A stretch of DNA of 64,000 nucleotides from Sphaerimonospora thailandensis (GCF_016863115.1 NZ_BOOG01000022.1:1-64000); one strand, 5' to 3'; counted from the stretch's first letter, positions 16,410 to 28,376 are shown. Notes: generated by a model not told the origin, from the sequence alone. Numbers and translations: made by a program.

Positions 16410-17953
16410 CCCGCATCGCCATCCGGCGCGCGCTGATCGCGGTATACGACAAGACCGGGCTGGAGGATCTGGCCCGGGGGCTCGACGCCGCGGGCGTGGA
16501 GCTCGTCTCGACCGGTGGCACGGCCGCCGCGATCGCGTCCTTCGGCATCCCGGTGACGAAGGTGGAGTCGCTCACCGGTTTCCCCGAGTGCCTGGACGGG
16601 CGGGTCAAGACCCTGCATCCCCGGGTGCACGCCGGTCTGCTGGCCGACGGGGCGAACGCTTCGCACGTCAAGCAACTGGAGGAGCTCGAGATCGAGCCGT
16701 TCCAGCTCGCGGTGGTCAACCTGTACCCGTTCGCGGAGACGGTCGCTTCGGGCGCGTCGGACGCCGAGTGCGTCGAGCAGATCGACATCGGCGGTCCGGC
16801 GATGATCCGCGCGGCGGCGAAGAACCACGGCACGGTCGCCGTCGTCGTCGATCCCTCGTTCTATGGCGAGGCGCTGGCGGCGGTGGCCGAGGGCGGGTTC
16901 ACGCTGACCGAGCGGCGGCGGCTCGCCGCGGCCGCCTACGCGCACACGGCCTCCTACGACGTCGCGGTGGCCTCGTGGTTCGCCGACGTGTACGCCCCGG
17001 ACGGCGTAGCCGAATGGCCGGCGTTCATGGGTGCGGCCTGGCGACGCAGGGCGGTCCTTCGCTACGGCGAGAACCCCCATCAGGGCGCCGCGCTCTACTC
17101 CGGGCAGATGGATGGCCTGGCCAACGCCGAGCAGCTGCACGGCAAGGAGATGTCCTACAACAACTACGTGGACGCCGACGCCGCCTGGCGGGCGGCCTGG
17201 GACTTCGACCAGCCCTGTGTGGCGATCATCAAGCACGCCAACCCCTGCGGCATCGCGGTGGGCGTCGACGTGGCCGAGGCCCACCGCAAGGCCCACGAGT
17301 GCGACCCCGTGTCGGCGTACGGCGGCGTCATCGCGGTCAACCGCGAGGTCACCCGGGAGCTCGCCGAGCAGATCGCGCCGATCTTCACGGAGGTGGTCGT
17401 CGCGCCGTCGTTCGCCGCGGACGCGCTGGAGGTGCTGCGCGGGAAGAAGAACATCCGGCTGCTCGCCTGCCCGACCGGCCCGCGCAACCCGGCGGAGTTC
17501 CGCCGCATCGACGGCGGGCTGCTCGTGCAGACGGCCGACCGGGTGGACGCGCCGGGCGACGACCCCGCCGCCTGGGAGCTCAAGACGGGTGAGCCGGCCT
17601 CGCCCGAGGTTCTGACTGACCTGGCGTTCGCGTGGCGGGCCTGCCGGTCGGTGAAGTCGAACGCCATCCTGCTGGCGTCCGACGGCGCCACCGTGGGCGT
17701 CGGCATGGGCCAGGTGAACCGGGTCGACTCGGCACGCCTGGCGGTCTCGCGTGCGGGGGAGCGGGCGGCCGGCTCCGTCGGGGCCTCCGACGCGTTCTTC
17801 CCCTTCCCCGACGGCCTCCAGGTGCTGACCGAGGCCGGGGTGAAGGCGATCGTCGAGCCCGGCGGCTCGATCAGGGACGACGAGGTCATCGCGGCGGCCG
17901 CCGAGGCGGGCATCACGCTCTACTTCACCGGCACCCGCCACTTCTTCCACTGA
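16406..17953 (+). CDS. purH: Bifunctional AICAR transformylase / IMP cyclohydrolase
   Basis: A 515-residue enzyme for the last two steps of IMP synthesis. The N-terminal MGS-like IMP cyclohydrolase domain (about 1-195) starts [20 protein letters not shown] and contains STGGTAAAI and [12 protein letters not shown]. The C-terminal AICAR transformylase has the active-site Lys-His in [13 protein letters not shown] and ends with [10 protein letters not shown] and [13 protein letters not shown] 16406 overlaps the purN stop, and AGGAGGT at 16391-16397 lies 8 bases upstream, which fixes the start. Confidence 0.96.
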   Translation: MTRIAIRRALIAVYDKTGLEDLARGLDAAGVELVSTGGTAAAIASFGIPVTKVESLTGFPECLDGRVKTLHPRVHAGLLADGANASHVKQLEELEIEPFQLAVVNLYPFAETVASGASDAECVEQIDIGGPAMIRAAAKNHGTVAVVVDPSFYGEALAAVAEGGFTLTERRRLAAAAYAHTASYDVAVASWFADVYAPDGVAEWPAFMGAAWRRRAVLRYGENPHQGAALYSGQMDGLANAEQLHGKEMSYNNYVDADAAWRAAWDFDQPCVAIIKHANPCGIAVGVDVAEAHRKAHECDPVSAYGGVIAVNREVTRELAEQIAPIFTEVVVAPSFAADALEVLRGKKNIRLLACPTGPRNPAEFRRIDGGLLVQTADRVDAPGDDPAAWELKTGEPASPEVLTDLAFAWRACRSVKSNAILLASDGATVGVGMGQVNRVDSARLAVSRAGERAAGSVGASDAFFPFPDGLQVLTEAGVKAIVEPGGSIRDDEVIAAAAEAGITLYFTGTRHFFH

Positions 17954-17968
17954 CGTTACATCTCCGTT

Positions 17969-18007
17969 CGGTACGGCTCCCGGCGCCGAGGGCCGTACCG
18001 TGTTTTC
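17969..18007 (+). terminator. Hairpin terminator after purH
   Basis: 9-bp arms CGGTACGGC (17969-17977) and GCCGTACCG (17992-18000) enclose a GC-rich 14-base loop and are followed by TGTTTT. The position, 15 bp after the purH stop, fits an intrinsic terminator for purNH. Confidence 0.7.
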
Positions 18008-18089
18008 TGGGGTAATTGGGATAAATGGTGCAAAGAGTCGGATACTCTTGGGCGAGGTTTCCCACTCCTTCCTCTCCCGGAGCTCTTCC

Positions 18090-18257
18090 ATGCCTTTGCT
18101 CGACGCCGTGGCGAACTCGCTGATCCTGATGAACGAGCTGGGGAGCAGCCCGTTCGCCCTGATCTTCGTCGCGATCGCCGCGGCCTACTTCGGCTGGCGG
18201 ATCGTGGAGTTCATCCCCTTCACCCGCCGCATCATCGAGAGGCGCGAACAGCGCTGA
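18090..18257 (+). CDS. Small single-span membrane protein
   Basis: A 55-residue protein: a short amphipathic start (MPLLDAVANSLILMNELG), one membrane helix (PFALIFVAIAAAYFGW) and a basic tail (RRIIERREQR). GGAG at 18079-18082 lies 7 bases before the ATG. It sits between the purH terminator and folD. I do not recognise the family; the helix and ribosome site make it likely real. Confidence 0.55.
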   Translation: MPLLDAVANSLILMNELGSSPFALIFVAIAAAYFGWRIVEFIPFTRRIIERREQR

Positions 18258-18318
18258 CCGTGATGTGGAGCGCTGACTGAGAGGCGGGGCGGACTGACGG
18301 CCGTGGGAGGATGGCGGC

Positions 18319-19164
18319 ATGAGCGCGAGGATTCTGGACGGCAAGGCGACGGCAGCGAAGATCAAGGCCGATCTCGCGGGCCGGGTCAAGACGCTGGCGG
18401 CCCGGGGCATCAACCCCGGCCTCGGCACGATCCTGGTCGGCGAGGACCCGGGCAGCCAGATCTACGTGGCCGGAAAGCACCGTGACTGCGCCGAGGTCGG
18501 CATCGCCTCCATCCGCAAGGATCTGCCGGCTGACGCGAGCCAGGCGGACGTGACGGCCGCGGTCGACGAGCTCAACGCCGACCCGGCGTGCACCGGCTAC
18601 ATCATCCAGCTCCCGCTGCCCCGCCACCTGGACACCCAGGCGCTCATCGAGCGGATGGACCCCGCCAAGGACGCCGACGGCCTGCACCCGGTCAACCTCG
18701 GCCGCCTCGTGCACATGGTCGACGCGCCGCTGCCGTGCACGCCGCGCGGCATCGTGGTGCTCCTGCAGGAGTACGGCGTGTCGATCAAGGGCGCCGAAGT
18801 CGTGGTGATCGGCCGGGGCATCACGGTGGGTCGCCCGCTGGGGCTGCTGCTCACCCGGCGTACCGAGAACGCGACGGTGACGCTGTGCCACACCGGGACG
18901 CAGGACCTGGCATCCCACGTGCGCAGGGCCGACATCGTCGTGGCGGCCGCCGGCGTGCCCGGCCTGGTGACGGCGGAGATGGTCAAGCCCGGTGCGGCCG
19001 TGCTCGACGTGGGCGTCTCCCGGATCGAAGGAAAGCTCGCCGGCGATGTGGCGCCGGACGTCCTCGACGTGGCGGGATTCGTGGCGCCGAACCCGGGCGG
19101 CGTCGGGCCGATGACGCGGGCCATGCTGCTCGCCAACGTGGTCGAGGCCGCCGAGCACCACTAA
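18319..19164 (+). CDS. folD: Methylenetetrahydrofolate dehydrogenase / cyclohydrolase
   Basis: A 281-residue bifunctional enzyme linking 5,10-methylene-THF to 10-formyl-THF, the donor used by PurN and PurH upstream. Seen are [18 protein letters not shown] (catalytic Lys in YVxxKxxxC), the [11 protein letters not shown] motif, [13 protein letters not shown], the NADP site [14 protein letters not shown] and the C-terminal [17 protein letters not shown]. Length and motifs are typical. It is placed with purNH, as would suit supply of formyl groups for purine synthesis. Confidence 0.95.
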   Translation: MSARILDGKATAAKIKADLAGRVKTLAARGINPGLGTILVGEDPGSQIYVAGKHRDCAEVGIASIRKDLPADASQADVTAAVDELNADPACTGYIIQLPLPRHLDTQALIERMDPAKDADGLHPVNLGRLVHMVDAPLPCTPRGIVVLLQEYGVSIKGAEVVVIGRGITVGRPLGLLLTRRTENATVTLCHTGTQDLASHVRRADIVVAAAGVPGLVTAEMVKPGAAVLDVGVSRIEGKLAGDVAPDVLDVAGFVAPNPGGVGPMTRAMLLANVVEAAEHH

Positions 19165-19215
19165 CTTTTTTCCGCGATTTCCGGCACGCCTGTCCGGTGG
19201 CGCCGAAATCCCTGG

Positions 19216-19869
19216 TCAGGAAGCGCGGCGGCCGGCTGCGGCCCGGTGGTGCTCGGAGTCGACCGGTGCGGTGGGCCGTTGCGGTGGCACGACGGGGGTG
19301 GGCCGCACCAGACCGAGGGCGACGACCTCGTTGGCCAGCCGGGTCCGCCGGTTGCTCCCCTCGGGAATGCGGAACTTCTGGTAAAGCCTCAGCAGGTGTT
19401 GCTTGACGGCCGCCTCCGTCACGACGAGGTCGTCCGCGATCTCCTTGGCCGTCGCCGGCGCCACGAAGGCCTCGTCCGACAGGGCCGGTCGGCACAGCGA
19501 CGTGAGCACGTCGACCTCGCGGCGGGTCAGCTCGGGTGCGGCGGCACGCCGCAGCTCGACCTCGGGGGCGAGATCCTCCCGGGGGATCCCGCCGACGCGG
19601 GCACGGGCGGCGCCGAATGAGACGACGTCGCCGTCATCGAGGACCCTCCGGGCGATCGGCCTGCCGTTCACACGTGTGCCGTTGCGGGACAGGCCCAGGT
19701 CAACGACGTACAAGTAGGTCCCGCGACGGACGAATTCGGCGTGCAGCCGTGACACGCTCGGATCCGCCAGCCGGATGTCCACGCCTCGGCCACGACCGAT
19801 CGTGGTGACGTCGGGGCGCAGCGGCATGATCTCGCCGCTGTCCTCGATCCGAATGAACGGCCCCTCCAC
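19216..19869 (-). CDS. FHA-domain protein with C-terminal HTH-like region
   Basis: 217 residues. The N-terminal FHA domain (about 8-95) has IGRGRGVDIRLADPSVSRLHAEF (GR and SxxH phosphothreonine-binding residues) and LGLSRNGTRVNGRPI. The C-terminal part (about 110-190: LTRREVDVLTSLCRP, ATAKEIADDLVVTEAAVKQHLLRLYQKF) reads like a LuxR-type winged or tetrahelical HTH. This suggests a DNA-binding protein whose activity is set by binding a Thr-phosphorylated partner, perhaps a substrate of a Ser/Thr kinase such as the one at 23019. Start GTG 19869 has GGGGAGGA upstream. Convergent with folD. Confidence 0.8.
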   Translation of the reverse strand: MEGPFIRIEDSGEIMPLRPDVTTIGRGRGVDIRLADPSVSRLHAEFVRRGTYLYVVDLGLSRNGTRVNGRPIARRVLDDGDVVSFGAARARVGGIPREDLAPEVELRRAAAPELTRREVDVLTSLCRPALSDEAFVAPATAKEIADDLVVTEAAVKQHLLRLYQKFRIPEGSNRRTRLANEVVALGLVRPTPVVPPQRPTAPVDSEHHRAAAGRRAS

Positions 19870-20050
19870 GGCAGTTCCTCCCCAGGTAGCCCGCCGTTAC
19901 TTTCGCTACACGTCCGGCTTACCCACCCGTGGCGGTGGGGAATCTCCTTTACGAGAAGCAGAATCTTTCTTGTCGCTGGTCTGGACCAATCATGGGCGAT
20001 TTGTCTGCTCACGGGTAGACTTCGGAGGAAGATAAGCGGAGGAAATACTC

Positions 20051-21172
20051 ATGGCTGACAAGCCCACCAAAGGCCTCGCCGATGTCGTCGCCGCGTCCAC
20101 AGCGCTGAGCGACATCGACGGCAAGGCCGGTCGGCTCTTCTATCGTGGCTACGACATCCACGACCTGGCCGGCCGCACCACCTTCGAAGAGATCGCCCAT
20201 CTGCTTCAGCGCGGAAAGCTGCCGACACATGACCAGCTCGCCGAATACGGCGCCGAGCTGGCCCGCGGACGCAGTCTGGGCGGGCTCGCCGAGAACAACG
20301 TCGCCGAGATCGCCGAGAAGCAGGCGCCGATGGCGGCTCTGCGCACGCTGGTCTCGTTGTCGGCGGCCGACGACCCGGACAAGAACTCCAACGCCGCGGA
20401 CGCCAACCGCCGCAAGGCGGCGCGGCTGACGGCCCAGCAGCCGATCCTGGTCGCTCACTATCATGCCGCCAGAACCGGCGCCGAGATCCCGGAGCCGGAT
20501 CCCGAGCTCGGCATCGCCGCCAACTTCCTGCTGCAGATCACCGGACGGCGGCCGTCGCCGCGCGAGACGGAGATCTTCGACGCGTGTCTGGTCCTGCACG
20601 CCGACCACACGATGAACGCCTCGACCTTCGCCGCCCGGGTCTGCGCGGCCACGCTGTCCGACATGCATTCGGCCATCGTGGCGGCCATCGGGACCCTCAA
20701 GGGCCCCCTGCACGGCGGCGCCAACGAGCAGGTCATGCGTACGCTGGAAGCGTTGGACCCGAGCGGCGTGGCACAAGCCGTACGGGACAAGCTCGCGGCC
20801 GGCGAGAAGATCATGGGCTTCGGGCACCGTGTCTACAAGACGGAGGATCCCCGGGCGACGCATCTGCGGCGGATGTCGCGGGAACTCGGTGAGGCGTCCG
20901 GCGACGACACTTACTATCGGATGTCCAAGGAGATGGAGGAGGTCGTCTTCGCGGAGAAGGGTCTTTACCCGAACGTGGACTTCTACGCCGCGACGGTCTA
21001 CCACTACCTGGGGATCCCGACGGATCTGTTCACCCCGGTCTTCTCCGTCAGCCGGATGTCCGGCTGGACCGCGCACGTGATCGAGCAGCACGCGGACAAC
21101 CGGCTGATCCGGCCGGACAGCGAGTACATCGGGGAGCGCGACCAGAAGTGGATCCCGATCGACGAACGGTGA
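20051..21172 (+). CDS. Citrate synthase / 2-methylcitrate synthase
   Basis: 373 residues, the size of the short citrate/methylcitrate synthases. The catalytic set is present: His in GPLHGGANEQV, His in GFGHRVYKTEDPRA and Asp in YPNVDFYAATVY. LVLHADHTMNAST is also typical. It condenses oxaloacetate with acetyl- or propionyl-CoA; sequence alone does not decide which. Its neighbours (icd, sucCD) favour a TCA role, while the B12-mutase subunit upstream keeps propionate metabolism open. GGAGGA at 20039 precedes the ATG. Confidence 0.9.
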   Translation: MADKPTKGLADVVAASTALSDIDGKAGRLFYRGYDIHDLAGRTTFEEIAHLLQRGKLPTHDQLAEYGAELARGRSLGGLAENNVAEIAEKQAPMAALRTLVSLSAADDPDKNSNAADANRRKAARLTAQQPILVAHYHAARTGAEIPEPDPELGIAANFLLQITGRRPSPRETEIFDACLVLHADHTMNASTFAARVCAATLSDMHSAIVAAIGTLKGPLHGGANEQVMRTLEALDPSGVAQAVRDKLAAGEKIMGFGHRVYKTEDPRATHLRRMSRELGEASGDDTYYRMSKEMEEVVFAEKGLYPNVDFYAATVYHYLGIPTDLFTPVFSVSRMSGWTAHVIEQHADNRLIRPDSEYIGERDQKWIPIDER

Positions 21173-21182
21173 CCCGACAGGT

Positions 21183-21473
21183 GTGAAGGCGAGCGGCAAG
21201 GGCCAGATCTGGAGGCCGTACCTGCTGGTGGTGGCGGGTGCGGCGGCCGGGCTGGGCGCGGTCGGCCTGGGGGCGGCGCCCTGGGCGGGCGGCGTGACCA
21301 TCGGCGGGTCGCTTCTCGCCGGGGCCGCGCTGCGCTACCTCGGCTCCGGCCGCAGGGCCGGGATGCTGGCCGTGCGGAGTCGTAAGACGGACACGGCCGT
21401 GCTCGCCCTGCTGGGCGCGGCCCTGCTGGCAGGCTCCCTGAGCCTGCTGCTGCCGCCTCTGCACCATCCCTAG
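21183..21473 (+). CDS. DUF3017 small membrane protein
   Basis: A 96-residue protein with three hydrophobic helices (YLLVVAGAAAGLGAVGLGAAPW, a Gly-rich second, AVLALLGAALLAGSLSLLLPP) and a basic loop (RSRKTDT). This matches DUF3017, an actinobacterial family usually near folD. Start GTG 21183 is 10 bp after the citrate synthase stop, so it is probably cotranscribed. Function unknown. Confidence 0.78.
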   Translation: MKASGKGQIWRPYLLVVAGAAAGLGAVGLGAAPWAGGVTIGGSLLAGAALRYLGSGRRAGMLAVRSRKTDTAVLALLGAALLAGSLSLLLPPLHHP

Positions 21474-21602
21474 GGAACGTCTGACACGACCCAGCCCGCG
21501 CCCTGGATCGAGGCACTACCACAGCCATCCGATAGCCTCAACGGCCAGTGAGCCTCAAAAAGGACTGTCTGGCCAGTTAGTTTCAGAAGGGGAACCCCAC
21601 GC

Positions 21603-22820
21603 ATGCCCAAGATCAAGGTAGCGGGTCCGGTCGTCGAACTCGATGGCGACGAGATGACGAGGATCATCTGGCAGTTCATCAAGGACCAGCTGATCCTTCC
21701 CTACCTCGACGTCGACCTGAAGTACTACGACCTCGGCATCGAGCACCGCGACGCCACTGACGACCAGGTCACGATCGACGCCGCCAACGCCATCAAGAAG
21801 TACGGCGTCGGCGTCAAATGCGCCACGATCACCCCGGACGAGGCCCGCGTCGAGGAGTTCGGCCTCAAGAAGATGTGGAAGTCCCCGAACGGGACGATCC
21901 GCAACATCCTCGGCGGCGTCATCTTCCGCGAGCCGATCATCATGTCCAACGTGCCGCGGCTGGTGCCCGGCTGGACCAAGCCGATCGTCGTCGGCCGTCA
22001 CGCGTTCGGCGACCAGTACCGCGCCACCGACCTCAAGGTCCCCGGCGAGGGCACGCTGACGCTGACGTTCACGCCGAAGGACGGCAGTGAGCCGATCGAG
22101 CTCAACGTCTTCGACTTCCCCGGCTCGGGCGTCGCGATGGCGATGTACAACCTCGACGAGTCGATCCGCGACTTCGCCCGCGCCTCGATGCGGTACGGCC
22201 TCAACCGCGGCTACCCGGTCTACCTGTCGACCAAGAACACGATTCTCAAGGCGTACGACGGCCGGTTCAAGGACGTCTTCGCGGAGGTCTACGAGACCGA
22301 GTTCAAGGCCGACTTCGAGGCCGCCGGCATCTCCTACGAGCACCGCCTGATCGACGACATGGTGGCCGCCTCGCTCAAGTGGGAGGGTGGCTACGTCTGG
22401 GCGTGCAAGAACTACGACGGCGACGTCCAGTCCGACACGGTGGCGCAGGGCTTCGGCTCGCTCGGCCTGATGACCAGCGTGCTCATGACGCCCGATGGTC
22501 GCACCGTCGAGGCCGAGGCGGCCCACGGCACGGTGACCCGCCACTACCGTCAGCACCAGCAGGGCAAGCCGACCTCGACCAACCCGATCGCCTCGATCTT
22601 CGCCTGGACCCGCGGCCTGCAGCACCGGGGCAAGCTCGACAACACCCCCGAGGTGATCGACTTCGCCGAGAAGCTGGAGCGGGTCTGCGTCGAGACCGTC
22701 GAGGGCGGTCAGATGACCAAGGACCTCGCCCTCCTGGTCGGCGGCGACGCCGAGTGGCTGACCACCCAGGACTTCCTCGCCGCGCTGGACGAGAACCTGA
22801 AGAAGAAGATGGCGTTCTGA
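21603..22820 (+). CDS. icd: NADP-dependent isocitrate dehydrogenase
   Basis: A 405-residue homodimeric, eukaryote-like IDH (not the monomeric 80-kDa form). Seen are the substrate loop [23 protein letters not shown], the catalytic Tyr/Lys region [17 protein letters not shown], metal-binding DGDVQSD and the NADP-binding [19 protein letters not shown]. It makes 2-oxoglutarate and NADPH. AGAAGGGGA precedes the ATG. It is followed by a strong terminator. Confidence 0.96.
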   Translation: MPKIKVAGPVVELDGDEMTRIIWQFIKDQLILPYLDVDLKYYDLGIEHRDATDDQVTIDAANAIKKYGVGVKCATITPDEARVEEFGLKKMWKSPNGTIRNILGGVIFREPIIMSNVPRLVPGWTKPIVVGRHAFGDQYRATDLKVPGEGTLTLTFTPKDGSEPIELNVFDFPGSGVAMAMYNLDESIRDFARASMRYGLNRGYPVYLSTKNTILKAYDGRFKDVFAEVYETEFKADFEAAGISYEHRLIDDMVAASLKWEGGYVWACKNYDGDVQSDTVAQGFGSLGLMTSVLMTPDGRTVEAEAAHGTVTRHYRQHQQGKPTSTNPIASIFAWTRGLQHRGKLDNTPEVIDFAEKLERVCVETVEGGQMTKDLALLVGGDAEWLTTQDFLAALDENLKKKMAF

Positions 22821-22847
22821 CCCGTCCCCTTCGACAGGCCACGCAGA

Positions 22848-22877
22848 CAGGGCCGCCCTCCTCCGGGCGGCCCTGTT
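22848..22877 (+). terminator. Hairpin terminator after icd
   Basis: Perfect 11-bp arms CAGGGCCGCCC and GGGCGGCCCTG with a 6-base loop, followed by TT, 27 bp after the icd stop. Confidence 0.8.
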
Positions 22878-22902
22878 CACATTCATGCGCGTGATCTCCC
22901 TT

Positions 22903-22929
22903 CCGTGATCTTGAGCTGCAAGATCACGG
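22903..22929. repeat. Palindromic CCGTGATCTTG/CAAGATCACGG element
   Basis: Perfect 11-bp arms with a 5-base loop, in the gap between the icd terminator and the kinase gene. A partial GTGATCT copy lies just before it (22890) and GATCTTGA recurs at about 22983, so this is a small cluster. The same core recurs several times at 57084-57226. Confidence 0.8.
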
Positions 22930-23018
22930 CAATTGGATTGCGAGTGCGGGCCCGTAAAGTTGGGCTGACCGGATGTTTGCCCGATCTTGAGGGCTGTTCG
23001 CGCAAATTTGGGGGCGTG

Positions 23019-23903
<885 letters not shown>

Positions 23904-24054
23904 CCCCTACACCGGCTGACCCCTATCGGCTGACCCCGGGCCCCGGCGTACCTCGATGTTTAAGCCGTCGGAGCGCGCGCAGCGGCGGCGTGTCGGAGGG
24001 ATGCACGGGCAGTTCGGCACGGTTGAATTGATCTCGAGCGTTCGGGGGAGCCGC

Positions 24055-24894
24055 ATGGGTCGTAGGGTCGTCACGGGTTTGTTCTGCGTTTTCGTCGCCG
24101 GGATGCCGCGCCCGGCGGTGGCAGTGGATCAGGTGGAGCAGTGGGGGTCGGCGGATCTCACGGTACGGATCTCCGCCTCACCGAAGGTGGCGCAGCCGGG
24201 TCAGCCGCTGGTCTACCGGGTGAAGGTGCACAACAAGGGGCCGGGTGACGCCGTGCTGCCGGTGCTGCGGGTCAACGTGCCCCGCGATTTCCAGATCGTC
24301 AACGTCAACGTGGCGGAGTGCCGACCGGCCCGTGGTTACAGCGAGGTGGTCTGCGAGTCGAACCGGGACGTCCTCGCCGGCGAGTCCGGCAGCTTGACGA
24401 TCACCGGTGTGGTCCGGCCGGGGGCGCACGGCCCGCTCCGGGCCCAGGCCCGCATCGCTTCAGAGGTCGTGGACGGCCACGAGGCGGACAACACCGCGAA
24501 AGCGGTCATCAAGGTGGACGCGGGGGCGGATCTCGCTGTCCGTTTCCGGTCGTCGACCAGGTTCGCCCGGCCGGGTCACTGGTTTTCGGTGCGGGCCGAG
24601 GTGCGCAACCGGGGTCCGCGCATCGTGCGGGACGCCTATGTCGTCCTCCAGCCCCGGCGGGCCCGGTTCCTGTCGGCGACCGGGGGACGCTGCCGGAGCC
24701 GGAAGGCGTTCGTCGCATGCGCCATGCCGCCGATCAGGTCCGGGTCCACCGGCCTGCTGAGGCTGATGTTCCGCGTGCCGTCCCACGCCTCGCGCGCCGT
24801 GTCCACGATGGCGACGGTCTACTCGCGCCACTTCGGTGACCGGCGGCCGGCCGACAACCAGGCCCGCATGCGGGTCTCGCTACGCCGAGGTTGA
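24055..24894 (+). CDS. Secreted protein with two DUF11/CARDB-like domains
   Basis: 279 residues. A signal peptide ([23 protein letters not shown]) is followed by two related beta-sandwich repeats. Each opens with an ADL segment: [33 protein letters not shown]-type at about residue 35 and [19 protein letters not shown]-type at about 160, the usual shape of DUF11/CARDB extracellular domains. ATG 24055 has GGGGGAG 4 bases upstream; the frame is open further up, but that part is hydrophilic. The 3' end overlaps the convergent galE gene by 15 bp. Role unknown, probably an envelope or adhesive surface protein. Confidence 0.72.
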   Translation: MGRRVVTGLFCVFVAGMPRPAVAVDQVEQWGSADLTVRISASPKVAQPGQPLVYRVKVHNKGPGDAVLPVLRVNVPRDFQIVNVNVAECRPARGYSEVVCESNRDVLAGESGSLTITGVVRPGAHGPLRAQARIASEVVDGHEADNTAKAVIKVDAGADLAVRFRSSTRFARPGHWFSVRAEVRNRGPRIVRDAYVVLQPRRARFLSATGGRCRSRKAFVACAMPPIRSGSTGLLRLMFRVPSHASRAVSTMATVYSRHFGDRRPADNQARMRVSLRRG

Positions 24895-25860
24895 CTCCTT
24901 TCCGGCCGTGGCCGTCCAGGCGTCGGAGACGATGTCGCGCAGCGAGGGGCGGGCGGGCTTCCAGCCGAGCTCCCGCTGGATCTTCTCCGACGAGGCGACC
25001 AGCACGGCCGGATCGCCGGCCCGGCGCGGGCCGATCGTCACGGGGATCTCGTGTCCGGTCACCTCGCGGCAGACGTCGATGACCTCCTGTACGGAAAAGC
25101 CCGCGCCGTTGCCGAGGTTGAAGATCCGGTGCGTGCCGGCCGTACCGGCGTGGAGGGCCAGCAGGTGCGCACGGCCGAGGTCGGCGACGTGGATGTAGTC
25201 GCGGACGCAGGTGCCGTCCGGTGTCGGGTAGTCGGTGCCGAACACGCTGATCGACTCGCGCTCGCCGAGTGCGACCTTCAGGACGTTCGGGATCAGGTGG
25301 GTCTCGGGCGTGTGCCGCTCACGGAACTCGCCGTACGCCCCGGCCACGTTGAAGTAGCGCAGGCTGACGGCGGCCAGGCCGTACAGATCGGAGAACGTGG
25401 CGAGCGCGGTGTCGACGGCGAGCTTGGACGCGCCGTAGGGGTTGGTGGGCCGGGTCGGATCGGTCTCCAGGATCGGCGTGCGCTCGGGCTCGCCGTACGT
25501 CGCGGCGGTCGAGGAGAACACGATGCGGCCCACGCCGGCCTGCCGCATCGCGTCGAGCAGCGCGAGTGTGCCGCCCAGGTTGCTGGACCAGTACCGGCCC
25601 GGTTGCTCGACCGACTCGCCCACCAGCGACTTCGCCGCGAAGTGGAGCACGGCGTCGAACTCCGCGAAGCTCTCGCCGAGCAGGCCGCCGGCCTCGGTGA
25701 TCGAGCCCTGGACGAACCGCGCGCCGGCGGGCACGGCGTCCGCGTGTCCCGTCGACAGGTCGTCCAGCACGGTGACCTCGTGTCCCTCCTCGACGAGCTG
25801 GGCGGCCACCACGCTGCCGATGTATCCCGCTCCACCGGTGACCAAGAGCTGCACTGTCAC
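24880..25860 (-). CDS. galE: UDP-glucose 4-epimerase
   Basis: A 326-residue short-chain dehydrogenase/reductase. NAD site [15 protein letters not shown] at the N-terminus, [13 protein letters not shown], catalytic Ser in [11 protein letters not shown] and YxxxK in [14 protein letters not shown], then [11 protein letters not shown] and [13 protein letters not shown]. It interconverts UDP-glucose and UDP-galactose for exopolysaccharide or galactose use. Its last 15 bases overlap the end of the convergent secreted-protein gene. Confidence 0.93.
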   Translation of the reverse strand: MTVQLLVTGGAGYIGSVVAAQLVEEGHEVTVLDDLSTGHADAVPAGARFVQGSITEAGGLLGESFAEFDAVLHFAAKSLVGESVEQPGRYWSSNLGGTLALLDAMRQAGVGRIVFSSTAATYGEPERTPILETDPTRPTNPYGASKLAVDTALATFSDLYGLAAVSLRYFNVAGAYGEFRERHTPETHLIPNVLKVALGERESISVFGTDYPTPDGTCVRDYIHVADLGRAHLLALHAGTAGTHRIFNLGNGAGFSVQEVIDVCREVTGHEIPVTIGPRRAGDPAVLVASSEKIQRELGWKPARPSLRDIVSDAWTATAGKESTSA

Positions 25861-25984
25861 TCCTATGTTCGATTCTGTTTAAGAGTGTTTAATTCTGTAC
25901 GACCGTCGCCTAGCTTACGCGGTCTCCTCTCGGAACGGGTTGAATGCCTGCAGAAGAGCGACCACATTGGGAACGGACGATGAC

Positions 25985-27319
25985 GTGAGCAACGTCGCGG
26001 TGATCATCACCCTGGTCCTGATATTCATTCTGATCGGCGGCTTCTTCACCGCCACCGAGATGGCCATGGTGTCCCTGCGGGAGAGCCAGGTCAGGCGGCT
26101 CAGCGAACGGGGCCGCCGCGGCGCCCGGGTGCAGAAGCTCGCCCGCGACCCGAACCGCTTCCTTTCGGCCATCCAGGTCGGCGTGACCGTCGCCACCGTG
26201 CTTTCGGCCGCGCTCGGCGCCGGCCAGCTCGCCGACCGGCTGACTCCGGTCTTCGCGGGCTGGGGCTTGGAGCGGGGGGTCGCCGCCCCTCTGGCGTTCG
26301 TGATCGTAACGCTCGCCATCTCGTTCGTGTCCCTGGTGCTGGGCGAGCTCGCGCCCAAGCGCCTTGGCCGGCAGCGGGCGGAGGGGTGGTCACTGCTGGC
26401 CGCGCCGATTCTCGACTTCATCGCGGGTCTGTCGCGGCCGGTCATCTGGCTGCTGTCGATGTCGACCAACGGCGTGGTGCGGCTGCTCGGCGGCAATCCG
26501 GCGGCCGACCGGGCCGAGATGACCACTGAGGAGCTCCGTGAGATGGTGGCGGGCCACCAGGAACTCGCCCAGGACGAGCGTGACCTGATCGGAGAGGTGT
26601 TCGCGGCGGGTAAGCGCCAGCTCAGAGAGGTGCTGCTGCCGCGTACGGAGGTCGAGTTCATGGCGGTGGACACACCGCTGGCCGAGGCGGCTGTGCTGGC
26701 CGCAGCCATGCCGCACTCCCGGTTCCCGGTCTATCGAGACTCATATGACGACATCATCGGATTTGTCCATGTTCGGGATCTCCTCGACCCGGTCCTGACC
26801 GGGAGCGTCGAACCGATCAGCGAACTGGTGCCGATCCGGCCCGTCAAACTCGTGCCGGCGAGCAAACGGGTCCTCACGACGCTGGCCGAGATGCGCGACG
26901 AGGGCCACCATCTGGCGATCGTGGTCGACGAGTACGGCGGGACCCGCGGCATCGTGACGCTGGAGGACCTGGTCGAGGAGCTCATCGGCGACATCCGCGA
27001 TGAGTACGACCAGGACGGCGAGGCCGTACGCCTCATCGCCGGCGACATGGAGATCGAGGGTCTGGTCCATCTGGAGGATTTCGCGGACCAGACGGGTGTG
27101 CGGCTCCCCGAGGGCCCCTACGAGACACTGGGCGGATATGTCATGGCCGCGCTCGGTCACGTCCCCGAGCCGGGTGAGGCCGTCGAGGTGGTCGGCCTCA
27201 AGCTGACCGTCTCCGAGATGGACGGCCGGCGGGTCTCCCGCGTCCGGGTCACCCGTACGGCTCCCGCCCCCGAGGAGGCCACGGACGACGCGGGGGAGGG
27301 GCAGGTGAGCACGGGTTGA
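25985..27319 (+). CDS. CNNM/HlyC-CorC family transporter with CBS pair
   Basis: 444 residues. The N-terminal DUF21/CNNM membrane domain (about 1-190, beginning [29 protein letters not shown]) is followed by two CBS domains (about 205-330) and a C-terminal CorC_HlyC domain ending near VSRVRVTR. Proteins of this type export Mg2+/Co2+ or regulate cation balance; older annotations call them hemolysins. GTG 25985 begins the first membrane helix and has GGAACGGA upstream. Confidence 0.88.
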   Translation: MSNVAVIITLVLIFILIGGFFTATEMAMVSLRESQVRRLSERGRRGARVQKLARDPNRFLSAIQVGVTVATVLSAALGAGQLADRLTPVFAGWGLERGVAAPLAFVIVTLAISFVSLVLGELAPKRLGRQRAEGWSLLAAPILDFIAGLSRPVIWLLSMSTNGVVRLLGGNPAADRAEMTTEELREMVAGHQELAQDERDLIGEVFAAGKRQLREVLLPRTEVEFMAVDTPLAEAAVLAAAMPHSRFPVYRDSYDDIIGFVHVRDLLDPVLTGSVEPISELVPIRPVKLVPASKRVLTTLAEMRDEGHHLAIVVDEYGGTRGIVTLEDLVEELIGDIRDEYDQDGEAVRLIAGDMEIEGLVHLEDFADQTGVRLPEGPYETLGGYVMAALGHVPEPGEAVEVVGLKLTVSEMDGRRVSRVRVTRTAPAPEEATDDAGEGQVSTG

Positions 27320-27377
27320 GCGGGTCGGGGATGCGCCTGTCGCGGGCACCCGGCGACTCCTGACAGAATTACATGTC

Positions 27378-28376
27378 ATGGCCCGTCCTCGCGTTCTGTC
27401 CGGAATCCAGCCCACCGCCGACTCGTTCCACCTCGGCAACTATCTCGGCGCGGTGCGGCAGTGGGTGGCCCTGCAGGACACCCATGACGCCTTCTACGCG
27501 GTCGTCGACCTGCATGCGCTGACCGTCACGCCCAAGCCGGAGGATCTGCGCCGCCGGACCAGGGTGGCCGCAGCCCAGCTGTTCGCGGTGGGGCTCGACC
27601 CCGAGCGTGCCGCCGTGTTCGTGCAGAGCCACGTCCGGGAGCACAGCGAGCTGGCCTGGTACCTGATCTGCCAGACCGGCATGGGCGAGGCCGCCCGGAT
27701 GACCCAGTTCAAGGACAAGGCCGCCAAGTACGGCGAGAGCTCGGCGGGGGTGGGCCTGTTCACCTACCCGATGCTGATGGCCGCCGACATCCTGATCTAC
27801 CAGACCGACCAGGTTCCGGTCGGGGTCGACCAGAAGCAGCACCTGGAGCTCAGCCGCGACCTCGCGCAGCGGTTCAACAGCCGCTATGGCCCGACCTTCA
27901 AGCTGCCGAATCCGTACATCCTGAAGGAGGTCGAGAAGATCACCGACCTTCAGGACCCGTCGGCCAAGATGTCGAAGTCGTCGTCCAGCCCGCAGGGCAT
28001 CATCGACCTGCTCGAGGAGCCGGGCAAGCTTCGCAAGAAGATCATGCGAGCCGTCACCGACACCGGCTCCGAGGTCATCGCCGACGAGGAGAACAAGGCG
28101 GGCGTAACCAACCTGCTGCGGATCCACTCGGCGCTGTCGGGCATGTCGATCGCCGACCTGGAGGCGCGGTTCGCCGGTCAGGGCTACGGCGCCTTCAAGA
28201 AGGAGGTCGCCGAGGTCGTGGTGGACACGTTCGCCCCGATCCGCGAGCGGACCGAGAAGCTGCTGGCCGACGAGGCCGAGCTCGATCGTCTGCTCGCCGT
28301 CGGCGCCGAGCGTGCCCGCGCGGTGGCCCGCGAGACCATGGCCCAGGTCCGCGACCGCCTCGGCCTGCTGCCCTAG
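27378..28376 (+). CDS. trpS: Tryptophan--tRNA ligase
   Basis: A 332-residue class I synthetase. The HIGH-like motif is in [18 protein letters not shown], the KMSKS loop is intact in [14 protein letters not shown], and [13 protein letters not shown] and [12 protein letters not shown] line the Trp-AMP site. Normal length for bacterial TrpRS. The gene precedes a YihY-type membrane protein, the usual actinobacterial order. Confidence 0.96.
   Translation: MARPRVLSGIQPTADSFHLGNYLGAVRQWVALQDTHDAFYAVVDLHALTVTPKPEDLRRRTRVAAAQLFAVGLDPERAAVFVQSHVREHSELAWYLICQTGMGEAARMTQFKDKAAKYGESSAGVGLFTYPMLMAADILIYQTDQVPVGVDQKQHLELSRDLAQRFNSRYGPTFKLPNPYILKEVEKITDLQDPSAKMSKSSSSPQGIIDLLEEPGKLRKKIMRAVTDTGSEVIADEENKAGVTNLLRIHSALSGMSIADLEARFAGQGYGAFKKEVAEVVVDTFAPIRERTEKLLADEAELDRLLAVGAERARAVARETMAQVRDRLGLLP

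Noticed and set aside
16103-18091. A 662-codon minus-strand open frame opposite purN/purH
   Set aside because: Antisense of two conserved purine genes; no family resemblance.
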